64,000 bases of DNA from Leptobrachium leishanense (lineage: Eukaryota > Chordata > Amphibia > Anura > Megophryidae), in contig CM019065.1 of assembly GCA_009667805.1 (NCBI GenBank), forward strand, positions 158,291,504 through 158,355,503, read 5' to 3'. Each line of letters begins with the position of its first letter. The stretch's first letter is position 1. The notes beneath the pieces are model-generated. The model searched no databases, was not told where the DNA came from, and saw nothing but the letters and a program-made list of their open reading frames with translations. Below, in pieces: positions 34,750-44,805 of this stretch. The position numbers were made by a program, and so were the translations under genes.

Positions 34750-34950
34750 CTAAAAAGATAACCTTTTCCTTTCAAAACTGTACTTTCTCCTTGTTAGCCT
34801 TATTACCTGTGGGCACCAGATGGTTAAGAAATGATACAGTATGCCGATAACAAACCTCCCGTGTGGGACATCAAAGTACCAAGTCATCCACATACCACCC
34901 CTGGATTGATTGGGGCCCACTAATCTAACACGATCTTCAGCTTGCAACTG
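34750..34950 (-). pseudogene. ERV reverse transcriptase remnant
   Basis: A frame shifted by one from the longest open frame shows YVDD flanked by W and LVL (about 34885), then FLGHCIS downstream, the order seen in retroviral RT palm and thumb. RNase H and most of integrase between here and 34445 are deleted. Confidence 0.65.
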
Positions 34951-34984
34951 TATTCCGAGGGACTAGTCACCGACCCCTGATGAA

Positions 34985-35950
34985 GACGTGTCCATGTTAG
35001 GTGTTAACCTTGGAATGTAAAAACACAAAAAAAACTGGAGAGAGCAAAGTTAGTTACATTGGTGACAACAGAAACATCAGAGGAAACTACAACAGATCCA
35101 GTGTTAGTGGATCCAGCCTGCCTTAGCAGAGTTAGCCCAGTAAGAGCCTCTTCCACTCCCATCATTGGATTACCAATCGCGGCTATCCCCTCTGGCCAGG
35201 TGTACATAATGCGGTTCTTCCGGACTGAAACCGCCTTCTGTATACCCTGTCAGTTTACCTTAAAAAGACTTCTGAAGCTACATCTGAGCTACATCTAAGG
35301 TCTTTGCCGTCCAGAGTCTGGGTTTAAACTCTGTTATGAATTTCTCCCATCTCCAGGCGTCAAATGTCCCCTCCAGAGGGATACCCCAAGCGGTACCCTT
35401 GGACCATCTATAACATTCTTTAAATGGGGTTTCATGGCCTTCGCCCAAAACCTAGGATTTCGTGTGCTGCGCAGCCGTCTGACTGTGGGAAGCCTCGCTT
35501 TCCTTCCCTTGCATGGACGGCACATTGCCCATGGCGATTCGAATCGGCTTATCGTCTTACCCCTGCGTCCAGGGAAAACCTGCACCAATTTAGGAGAGCA
35601 CCGTCTGGTGTCCTCTTTCACGGTGGATTGTCAGACTATATCCACTATAGTCCCCCAACTAGAGACCCTAACCGAGGCAACGTGTAACTCTATGGCTTGT
35701 TGTCCCAACAGGTCTGGTACAGAACTATGCCCCAAACGATTAGTCAACAACCACAGATTACCCCCCCTGAATTATGTCTCTACCCCTCACAGTGTATGCA
35801 TACACAAACATATACGCTGTACGCCCGTACACTGCGTCGCCAGACTAAACCGCACAGCACAATGACTATCCTCTTTCTCTACAGAACAATGTGGCTTCTC
35901 ACAGTATACATTTGTTAAATGGGGATAGCCTTCTGCTGTCTATTTCCTAG
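34985..35950 (-). other. ERV segment of undetermined content
   Basis: Several minus-strand frames of 60-100 residues with stops between them. By position they would be protease or early pol, but no protease or RT motif was recognised. Cys-rich stretches make a rearranged env fragment an alternative. Confidence 0.3.
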
Positions 35951-36586
35951 CTGTACGATGTCTCATTACAACACATGAATCACTGTCACCAAATGAAAAA
36001 ACTTCTCAAAACAGAAACTAACAGTCTGAACGTAAAATTACCTTCTCGCTGCGCAAAACAACTCTAAACCAATAAAAGCGTGTTATTCTCGCTTGCACAA
36101 TCCGCTTTGACGTAGTAAATATAAAAAGAAAGTTTTAAAACCAAATCCTTTCTTTTTCTACCGCAAAACCAACCGTAATGCGATGCTATGCAAAACGCAG
36201 CAAGGTTCTAAAACTCAAAACAGTAACATGAAAAAAAACACAACTGAAGTACATTCTCTACCAAAACTTCAGTTACAGGACGTCTTGCTATATACATTGA
36301 GATTCAGTAAAAAGTAACTTTTAACTTAAAACAAAACTCAATGCAAACACCAAGAACAAAACAAAAAACCCTTAGAACAAACAATTGTATAGGACTGAAT
36401 TAACACATCAATGCCTGAAACAGTCCAGTCCCCAGCCACCTTTATATTACCATAGAAACAGGATTTAACATTACAATAAGGTCCCCAAACAGGTTTCCAG
36501 CGAAAGGAAAAAGTCACATTTGAATTAAGTTTAAAAGTTCAATTTTTTTCTTTTTTTTCCTGCAAAAATACAAACAGTAAAATAGT

Positions 36587-37642
36587 TTAGAACGACCTCA
36601 ATAACATTTCTTCATTTCCCCTTTTCTGGAACCCAAAATTAGGAACTCTGCTGAATTCCCAGAGGCGATCTCTTTCCTCTCTAAGCTTCACATTTTCACA
36701 TTTCAGCCGTTCATATTGGGATTTTAAATCTGTTTCCTGGATCCATGACCTTGGCTGTCCCTGGCTTCTATGCGTTTGCAAAGATCCATGTCTGGGACCA
36801 TTACCCCACCTTGCTGAATAAACCGCTTTACTTCTAGCCGTGGTTCTGGGATACTTAGAATCTCTCTGTCTGTTGCCATTAGTTACCACACAATACCTGG
36901 CAATATGTGAAAATCCCCTGCATGCAAAGCAACGAATAGCTTGTCTCTCTGCACGAAACCTTCTCTGGGCACATGGTGATCGGCCTTGCTGCACAACACT
37001 AGCCATCCTAGCATGACTAGATCCCACACCACTATCTGAATGGAGTACTTTTACCACAGACTCACCTGAAGTATCCTCCGCCATTGCACCAACATTCCCA
37101 ACTCCAGGGTCAGACAAATTGTCCATCTCCATCCCTGAGTCGGTTTCAGTATCTGACCCAAAGTCCTCAGACTTCTCCATACTTACAGCACAATGTTCAG
37201 CTTCTGTCCTGCTGCCGGGACCAGACAATTCCCTTACAGCCTCCTGTGCATGCGTTGAGCTTTCAGACAAATATTCATTCTCCTTGCACAGCTCAGTATT
37301 AGACCTCACAGTACATTCATAATCTGTGCTGGCTTCAGCTGCCTGCTGGACAACAAGAGCTCTCAATTTATCCATTTCTACTTTTAAATCTTCCATCTCT
37401 CCTTCCAAACTCAGCTTCAGCCTACAAGACTCCTGAAATTTATCAGCTATCCAAACAGCAGCAAAAATCAGAGCATACTTTCCTTTCCGTTTGCGGAAGT
37501 TTCCGTTACCTATCAGGTTTGCTACACAATTCTGGGCCTCCCACCAAGGATCAATAGATCCCTGCATAGCTTGAACAATGGCCGCCGTGTGTTCTATCTT
37601 AGCTACTTCCTTAAAAATGCTTTCCATTGTACAGGAATACAA
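36587..37642 (-). CDS. ERV Gag-like protein with zinc knuckle
   Basis: This 351-residue frame is the longest intact one in the ERV. The N-terminal third (WWEAQNCVANLIG, YALIFAAVWIADKFQ) is helical. A coiled coil follows (LSLEGEMEDLKVEMDKLRAL), then an acidic Ser-rich region. A C-x2-C-x4-H-x4-C knuckle (CFACRGFSHIARYC, about residue 240) precedes a basic tail and a second coiled coil (LKCENVKLREERDRLW). The knuckle is typical of retroviral nucleocapsid. The rest matches no Gag that I recognise, so a captured or lineage-specific gene is possible. Confidence 0.6.
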   Translation of the reverse strand: MYSCTMESIFKEVAKIEHTAAIVQAMQGSIDPWWEAQNCVANLIGNGNFRKRKGKYALIFAAVWIADKFQESCRLKLSLEGEMEDLKVEMDKLRALVVQQAAEASTDYECTVRSNTELCKENEYLSESSTHAQEAVRELSGPGSRTEAEHCAVSMEKSEDFGSDTETDSGMEMDNLSDPGVGNVGAMAEDTSGESVVKVLHSDSGVGSSHARMASVVQQGRSPCAQRRFRAERQAIRCFACRGFSHIARYCVVTNGNRQRDSKYPRTTARSKAVYSARWGNGPRHGSLQTHRSQGQPRSWIQETDLKSQYERLKCENVKLREERDRLWEFSRVPNFGFQKRGNEEMLLRSF

Positions 37643-38781
37643 ACACTACAATGGTTACTACGAAAAAGACACTGCTATCAATCTCTATGAGTTGCCCCAA
37701 TACTTTTGGCACAGAACTACAAAGCACCACCCTCCTACACTGTAGTACCCGTATTAACTATGCCAAACAATTCTACAATTCAGTGTAACAGCCACAGATA
37801 TACAAACGTTAAACAGAATCATTAACCATCACACAATGATTCCCCTATCAGGCTGGTCACTGGGCTATAACATAACCGAACACTTAAAACAAAATCAAGC
37901 TGTACATAGAAAAGTTACAAAAGAGACAAAAATAACTTCAGGACAAAAACTAACATTTGAGGCAAAAACAAACTAATCGCTTTCCATAGACACCAAAACT
38001 AAAAGTGAATCAGCTCCATCTAAAACTGAATTCCTTGTTAAAAAAACCTGCAGCACCAAACTAACCAAGATGGCTGCCAGGGCACATGTCTTTCAAACAA
38101 AGGTAATCAAAGATGGCTGCCAAGCCGCATGGTCTTTCACACAAAGGTAAGATGGCTGCCAAGCCGCATGTTTTTTTCACACAAAGGTAAGATGGCTGCC
38201 AAGCCGCATGGTTTTTTCACACAAAGGTAAGATGGCTGCCAAGCCGCATGGTTTTTTTCACACAAAGGAAGACCAAGATGGTGTCTCCAAAATCCAGCAA
38301 TAGAGAAACCAAATTAAACAAAACAGTTTTTCTATTCCCTGTGCCCCACCCCCGAAACCAGAGCAAAAACCTCCTCTGATTTACAGGCTAATAGTATAAA
38401 AAATCCTCTAAATGCCGTTTCTCCTGTACAAACATTAAAACAAAATTCTGCCTCTACAAACCAAAATCACCTCTTACAAACATAAAAGTTACACAAATAG
38501 AAGTTACAACAAAAACGATATCCTGTACTGGTCAGCACACACGTCACAATCTCACGATGCAGTCTCTGTACAATCAGCTCAGATCCACCAAAAACTACAC
38601 CAGAAAATTACTTATCTCGTTCTTACACAAAACGAGCAAAATCGTTCTTTTAGCAAGCAGAAATTTCCTCAACGCAGGAGTCAAAATTACAATTTATATT
38701 TACTTACTCTCTCTCCTTTTTTCTTCTGTGCAGAGGAAAAATCTGTTGGTTCCTTGTTTAGCTGACTCGATTTCCACAACA
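37643..38781 (-). other. ERV leader region
   Basis: Non-coding upstream of the Gag-like ORF. It holds a ~40-bp tandem repeat at 38067-38285. At the far right only TGTTGTGGAAAT of the LTR start remains, next to GCCT. No primer-binding site could be placed with confidence. Confidence 0.5.
38067..38285. repeat. 40-bp repeat with AAGATGGCTGCC core
   Basis: Five full AAGATGGCTGCC cores and a partial sixth, separated by AAGCCGCATGG, a T run and CACACAAAGGT. The core resembles a YY1 site (CCAT on the minus strand). Confidence 0.85.
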
Positions 38782-38784
38782 GCC

Positions 38785-39200
38785 TTGGGGTCTGGGTTTG
38801 GGCCCTGGGTCTGGGCCCTGGGTCTGGGCCTTGGGGTCTGGGCCCTGGGGTCTGGGTTTGGGCCCTGGGGTCTGGGCACTGGGTCTGGACCTTGGGGTCT
38901 GGGCCCTGGGTTTGGGCCCTGGGTCTGGGCCTTGGGGTCTGGGCCCTGGGTTTGGGCCTTGGGGTGTGGGCCCTGGGTCTGGGCCTTGGGGTGTGGGCCC
39001 TGGGTCTGGGCCTTGGGGTCTGGGGTCTGGGCCCAGGGGTCTGGGCCCTGGGGTCTGGGCCCTGGGTCTGGGCCTTGGTGTCTGGGCCCGGGGTCTGGGC
39101 CTTGGGGTCCGGGCCCTGGAGTCTGGGCCCTGGGTTTTGGCCCTGGGTCTGGGCCTTGGGGTCTGGGCCCTGGGTCTGGACCTTGGGGTCTGGTCCCACC
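38785..39200. repeat. G-rich minisatellite, block 4
   Basis: GGGTCTGGGCCTTGGGGTCTGG-type units resume directly after the ERV. Confidence 0.95.
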
Positions 39201-40041
39201 CTGGCCCCCTCCGGCACTCCCTCAACCTCTAACAGTTTTTTTCCCCCTTCAAAAAAAAAAAAAAAAGGACATAACATAGCACCACAGCAATAAAACTCCC
39301 AGTAATGTGCAGTGTGTATGAGCATATCACAGTATCCACAGCAATAAAACTCACAGTAATGAGCGGTGTGTATGAACGTATCACAGAATCCACAGCAATA
39401 AATCTCACAGAAATGGGCTGTATATGATGGCCTTTGGGTCTGGGTCTGGGCCTGGTCCCTGGGTCTGGTTTGGTCCTTGGGGTCTGGGCCCTGGGGTCTG
39501 TGCTCTGAGTCTGGCCTGGGGTCTGGGCCCTGGGGTCTGGTCTGGGCCCTGAGTCTGGCCTGGGGTCTGGGCCCTGAGTCTGGCCTGGGGTCTGGGCCCT
39601 GGCGTCTGGTCCCTGGGGTCTGGGCCCTGGGCTTTGTAGTCTGGGCCCTGGGTTTGGGCCTTGGGGTGTGGGCCCTGGGTCTGGGCCCAGGGTCTGGGCC
39701 TTGGGGTGTGGGCCCTGGGGTCTGGCCCTGGGTTTGGGCCTTGGGGTCTGGGCCCTGGGTTTGGGCCCTCGGGTCTGGGCCTTGTGGTCTGGGCCCTGGG
39801 TTTGGGCCTTGGGGTGTGGGCCCTGGGTCTGGGCCTTGGGGTGTGGGCCCTGGGTCTGGGCCTTGGGGTCTGGGGTCTGGGCCCAGGGTCTGGGCCCTGG
39901 GGTCTGGGCCCTGGGTCTGGGCCTTGGTGTCTGGGCCCGGGGTCTGGGCCTTGGGGTCCGGCCCTGGAGTCTGGCCCTGGGTTTTGGCCCTGGGTCTGGG
40001 CCTTGGGGTCTGGGCCCTGGGTCTGGACCTTGGGGTCTGGT
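39195..40041. repeat. 847-bp tandem duplication, first copy
   Basis: Spacer plus block 5. The same spacer words (TGGTCCCACCCTGGCCCC, ACATAACATAGCACCACAGC) recur 847 bases later. Confidence 0.85.
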
Positions 40042-40045
40042 CCCA
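39432..40045. repeat. G-rich minisatellite, block 5
   Basis: Same unit family. The 461-residue Pro/Gln-rich minus frame across 38687-40072 is a by-product. Confidence 0.95.
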
Positions 40046-40278
40046 CCCTGGCCCCCTCCGGCACTCCCTCAACCTCTAACAGTTTTTTTCCCCCTTCAAA
40101 AAAAAAAAAAAAAGGACATAACATAGCACCACAGCAATAAAACTCCCAGTAATGTGCAGTGTGTATGAGCATATCACAGTATCCACAGCAATAAAACTCA
40201 CAGTAATGAGCGGTGTGTATGAACGTATCACAGAATCCACAGCAATAAATCTCACAGAAATGGGCTGTATATGATGGC

Positions 40279-41200
40279 CTTTGGGTCTGGGTCTGGGCCT
40301 GGTCCCTGGGTCTGGTTTGGTCCTTGGGGTCTGGGCCCTGGGGTCTGTGCTCTGAGTCTGGCCTGGGGTCTGGGCCCTGGGGTCTGGTCTGGGCCCTGAG
40401 TCTGGCCTGGGGTCTGGGCCCTGAGTCTGGCCTGGGGTCTGGGCCCTGGCGTCTGGTCCCTGGGGTCTGGGCCCTGGGCTTTGTAGTCTGGGCCCTGGGT
40501 TTGGGCCTTGGGGTGTGGGCCCTGGGTCTGGGCCCAGGGTCTGGGCCTTGGGGTGTGGGCCCTGGGGTCTGGGCCCTGGGTTTGGGCCTTGGGGTCTGGG
40601 CCCTGGGTTTGGGCCCTCGGGTCTGGGCCTTGTGGTCTGGGCCCTGGGTTTGGGCCTTGTGGTCTAGGCCCTGGGTCTGGGCCCTGGGGTCTGGGCCCTG
40701 GGTCTGGGCCTTGGGGTCTGGGCCTTGGGGTCTGGGCCCTGGGTTTTGGCACTGGGTCTGGGCCTTGGGGTCTGGGCCCTGGGTTTGGGCCTTGGGCCCT
40801 GGGTTTGGGCCTTGGGGTCTGGGCCCTGGGTTTGGGCCCTGGGTTTGGGCCTTGGGGTCTGGGCCCTGGGTCTGGGCCTTGGGGTCTGGGCCCTGGGGTC
40901 TGGGCCCTGGGCCTTGGGGTCTGGGCCCCGGGTTTGGGCCCTGGCTCTGGATCTTGGGGTCTGGGCCTTGGGCCCTGGGTTTGGGCCCTGAGGTCTGGGC
41001 CTTGGGTCTGGACCTTGGGGTCTGGGCCCTGGGTATTTGGCCTTGGGGTCTGGGCCTTGGGGTCTGGGCCTGGGGTCTGGGCCCTGGGGTCTGGGCCCTG
41101 TGTCTGGGCCCTGTGTCTGGGCCCTGGGTTTGGGCCTTATGGTCTGGGCCCTAGGTTTGGGCCTTATGGCCCTTGGGCCCTGGGGTCTGGGCCCTGGCTC
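40279..41200. repeat. G-rich minisatellite, block 6
   Basis: Same unit family, with GGGTTTGGGCCTTGGGGTCT more common. It passes into a CTTCTTTTCTTCT pyrimidine tract (41210-41290) and then the right end of the hAT composite. Confidence 0.95.
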
Positions 41201-41636
41201 ACCACTCCGCTGTCTTCTTTTCTTCTATCCTCTTTTCATCTGTCTTCTTTTCCTCTGTCTTTCTTCTGTCTCCTTTTCTTCTGCTCTTCAGCCCGGCCCT
41301 CCATCTCAGGCACGCAGCTTCACTGAGTGGGGGGTGGAGCCAAAGCAACGTGCTTGGGAGGCCCCCACACACTGCTTGGCCCTGCCCAGCCAGCCAGTGA
41401 AGCTGCCAGGAGCCGGAGGAGACACAGTGTCTCCTCCGGCTCCTGCAGCAGAGACACAGCTCCGGATTCAGACTCATCGAGTCCGATACCGGAGCTGTAA
41501 AAGGGCGACGCCGCTGCCAACGGGGGCCCGGGACCCCCCGGGCACGGGCCCCTTACGGCAGCATGGGGCGTAATGCCCTGATGGCGGCCCTGCTGTTGAC
41601 TGTATACTCCTACATAAAATGCATTCCAAGGACTTA

Positions 41637-42960
41637 GGGCCACATTACGATCCTGGCGTTAAAACGCGGGTGCAAGGGAGGAAAAACTGGGCCCGCAGGT
41701 TTCCCCCTTGCGCCCGCGTTTTAACGCCAGATTACAATGCAGGTGCAAAAAATGCTGCCTGCATTGTTAGCGGGCGCTACGGCCTCGAGATGCTCGCGGC
41801 AGCGCTGGCATCCACAGGACTCCATTGAGTTTCCCCCTGCCGGTCACATGACCAGCTGGATCTCGCCTTGCGAGATCCGGCTGGTTGGCATAGTGATATG
41901 CAGGGAGAGACTGCGACTTTTTCCCCCAGACTCTCCCTGCTCCCGCCGGATGGAGGAGGCGGTTGGAGCCACGGTCCTCGTCGCGGGACAGGAGGGGAGT
42001 ATCTGACTTATTTTTTATTTTTTTTTGGATGGTGTTAACGGATTCTGCAGAAGTGGAATCTGTTATCATCAAGTCCTGGCTCTGGTTAACTTTCCGCTAA
42101 CCAGAGCCGGACGGTAATCAGCGTTAGGACTTTGTAATCCTAACGCTGATTAACACTTTGCTCTCCACATGTTAAGTATAGGGATCGCAAAGTTCAGTAA
42201 CCTCGCGCTGAAAAGCACAAGGTACCAAACGCAAACAGGTTACTAAACCCGTTTGCGTTTGGATCGTAATATGCGGTAGACACCGCAGCTAACATTAATG
42301 CTCACGCAAGTGAGCGTTAACGTTAACGTTAAAGGGACACTCTACTAAAAAAATCACCCCCTTTTTTTAATCCTAACCTATCCCTATTCCCTTAATAAAT
42401 AGGTTTTTTTTGTTTATGTTTTTGTAACTGTAATACTTACCCTAAAATCCTTTTGTTTCCAGCGGTGTTTTTTTTTTTTTTTTATACTCACCTCCCTCCT
42501 CTTCCGCTCCCGTCCTTCTTCCATCCGACTTGCCTTCTGGTTTACGTGAGAAGCGCGCATGCGCGCCTCTTACATAAGCCAGCCAATCGGCAGGCTTCCT
42601 CCCGGCTCCCTCTGAGGATTAGTGTTGCGCGCAAGAGGATGCGTGCAACACTAACCCTCAGAGGGAGCCGCCAGCTTCTGCGGTGAGTTGGAGACGTCAT
42701 CGCGCTGAAAGCGCGATCATGTCTCCTACTCGGAAAAAGTCGGCAGAAGCAGGAAATATGATTCCCGCTCTGCTGACTGACAGCTGGGAGGGCGGAGTAA
42801 ACTCCCCCGCCTCTCTCAGCTGTTTTCAGCATTTTCTGCTTAACCGCTGAGCGGAGGGAGGGGGGGACAGAGGGCAGGATACTCCGGGCATCATGACCAC
42901 CTAAAATAGCTTAGGTGGTCATGTTGCCTAGAGTGTCCCTTTAAGATTGTAATGTGGCCC
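41637..42960. mobile_element. MITE, GGGCCACATTAC ends, 3-bp flanks
   Basis: The left end GGGCCACATTACGATC is inverted at the right (GATTGTAATGTGGCCC). The flanks are TTA (41634-41636) and CTA (42961-42963). A PIF/Harbinger relation is likely from the 3-bp flank. A hairpin lies at 41655-41735. A TTAA MITE is nested at 42333-42940. Confidence 0.75.
42333..42940. mobile_element. TTAA-target MITE, AGGGACACTCTA ends
   Basis: TTAA on both sides (42329-42332, 42941-42944) with inverted ends AGGGACACTCTA and TAGAGTGTCCCT. A strong internal inverted repeat (GGCTCCCTCTGAGGATTAGT and complement, 42595-42670). Kolobok or piggyBac type. Confidence 0.85.
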
Positions 42961-42963
42961 CTA

Positions 42964-43445
42964 GTATTGTGTTAGTTAAATCCAAATTGCTACATGTGGG
43001 TAATTAAATATGTCCATTAGTAGTAGTCATTATTATAGCTTAATTTTTTGTTTCAAATTTTTCCCATCCTTATGGTTTACCACACTATAATGAATATTTG
43101 GACTAGCTAGCAAAGAATTTGCAAGAGTTTTAAAATTATTATTAATGCCAATATATTCCAATGGTGCCTTGCAATTGATGGATACAAAAAAAGCCTAAAA
43201 GAATAGAGTAGAAGCGCAGAGAAGGGGTACTAGAAAACAGAGTGTTGATTTCTTTCAATATGCACGATATATTGGGGTACTTAAGTATCAGATTCAGGGG
43301 ATCTTCAGGTTACTGTTTTCATAATGTAATCCCTCTAAGGACTGGTGATGTAGGTAGAGGAGACAATGCTTGAGATGTAAAGGGCTAAACTCTACCCGGA
43401 TCGCAGTGTAATTTTGTCTTTGAGGCCAAAACTGGGAAATTTTAA
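42964..43445. other. AT-rich, no feature seen
   Basis: No coding region or transposon end was recognised here. Confidence 0.35.
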
Positions 43446-43630
43446 AAGGGACTATTATTATTATTATTATTATTATAAGCGCCAACACATTCCGCAGCGC
43501 TGTACAAAAGATGCAATTAGTAAAGACAGGACAATTCTACAATACAAACAGGAGGCCGGTCAGTATTGCTGCCAGCAGATAAAGGAGGACATGAGGGCCA
43601 TAGAGAGTTACAATCTTGATGGGTGAGGGG
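43446..43630 (-). mobile_element. LINE or SINE 3' tail fragment
   Basis: A TTA trinucleotide run (43453-43477), then AAGCGCCAACACATTCCGCA and GCGCTGTACAA, a tail shared with 12545 and in decayed form with 48930. It ends at AGAGAGTTACAATCTTGATG. Confidence 0.55.
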
Positions 43631-43640
43631 ATTAGAAACA

Positions 43641-44266
43641 AGCATTTTACCCTTATTTCTCTTCCACCATTACCTTTCTCTTAAGTTACCTTTACTTCCC
43701 TCCAACAACCCAAACCTCCCCTCCCCGCCCCCGCTCTCCCATAAATAAAACACATGACAAAAGTATTGGCGGTTTGAAAAGTTCACATCTTTTATTTATT
43801 AATCAAAGCCAAAAAATCATTGCCTTTGTGGCAGAATTATCAGCGATCCTCGCTTTCTTGGAATAGGTAACACCAGATAACACTGGCAACCGCAATGCAC
43901 CACCAGCATTGCCCAGAAATAGCGGCCGGCCCCACGTGGCTAAGCTAGCGCGACCACACGCTGCTCTCTTTATAGCAGATAGCAGGCCGAGAGGATCTGC
44001 AAACCAGGAGGCACCTGTGTTTGGCCGCACAAACCACCACACAGACCCCCTAACCTACAGATCCTCCCCCTCTATCGCCTCTCCACATGCCAGGGCAGCA
44101 TATTTCATCAGCCGAAGTAACTGTCCATACAATCCCTCAGTTTTGGCTGCACAAACCACCAGCTGGCTTCATGTAACATGGTGAAATTATCTGACTGCAC
44201 CTCAACTAACCATGTCTTTACTCAAGAACAATCCCCCCGGCTTTGGCCGTAGAAAACCACCAGCCA
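43641..44266 (-). repeat. Ngaro split direct repeat B2
   Basis: Homologous to 44806-45426 over about 620 bases, from AGCATTTTACCC to CTTTGGCCGTAGAAAACCACC. The region to 44585 holds further ~130-bp repeats around GCTTTGGCCGCACAAACCACC. Confidence 0.85.
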
Positions 44267-44584
44267 AAGTAACTGCCAATACAATCCCCCAGCTTTGGCC
44301 GCACAAACCACCAGCTGGCTTCATGTAACATGGTGAAATTACCTGACTGCCCCTCAACTAACCATGCCCATATCTAAAGCAATCCACCAGCTTTGGCCGC
44401 ACAAACCACCAACTGGCTTCCCTCGACATGGTATGACTCCATATGGGAACCCACGGGCGGTCTTGAAATGACTGGCGGAATCACCACTTCATTAGCCCCT
44501 ATCCGTGGTCAAGCTGCTCTCTGACGACGGGACCTTTTTCGACTCGGTAAACAGGCAGTAACCGAAAAACAGGGTGGGTAGGGT

Positions 44585-44805
44585 GGGAAAAAGACAAAGG
44601 TTAGACTGATTTTTTTCTGTCCCTTGCTTTCCCTTTTTTATTACTCCTGCCCCTCCCCTTTCTGTTATCTGCCCCGAGACCCAATCCCAGCGATACTCCT
44701 AAAACAAAAGGGGAACCATTGTAACTCCTCCCAACTTTCTACTTTTTCTTTAAACAGGGAAATTGCTTAAGCTTCTTCACTCCCATTCAGTCTCTCGTCA
44801 GTACT
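44585..44805 (-). repeat. Ngaro split direct repeat A2
   Basis: Homologous to 47278-47482 (CAAAGGTTAGACTGATTTTT to TCTCGTCAGTAC) and directly abutting B1 at 44805/44806. Confidence 0.85.

Larger units (their letters stand above)
32613..38781 (-). mobile_element. Retrovirus-like ERV, minus, heavily decayed
   Basis: On the minus strand the element ends TG...CA and is flanked by the 4-bp GCCT at 32609-32612 and 38782-38785. A 716-bp 3' LTR (32613-33328) is preceded by a polypurine tract. Gag-like, RT and integrase remnants lie in the expected order. The 5' LTR is missing except for about 12 bases. A 4-bp duplication and the integrase C-terminus fit a gamma/epsilon-like retrovirus, but this is tentative. 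Many stops and deletions; no intact pol or env. Confidence 0.78.
17992..41592. mobile_element. Giant hAT-bounded composite (23.6 kb)
   Basis: The left end CAGGGCAGTCATCAG and the complement of the right end CAGGGCCGCCATCAGGG are near-identical. The 8-bp CTGTTGAC is present directly outside both (17984-17991 and 41593-41600). This is the hAT signature. The interior holds six minisatellite blocks, 54-bp repeats, an ERV, an L1 and an LTR element. Subtracting the nested insertions and the expanded array leaves a small non-autonomous core. A second left end from the tandem duplication is at 19751. No transposase was found. Confidence 0.75.

Noticed and set aside
35434..35865. 143-residue + strand frame in the ERV
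   Set aside because: It is antisense to the minus-strand ERV and shows no recognisable domain.
38067..38285. CRISPR-like array
   Set aside because: Units are contiguous tandem repeats with no variable spacers of fixed length, in a vertebrate retroelement.
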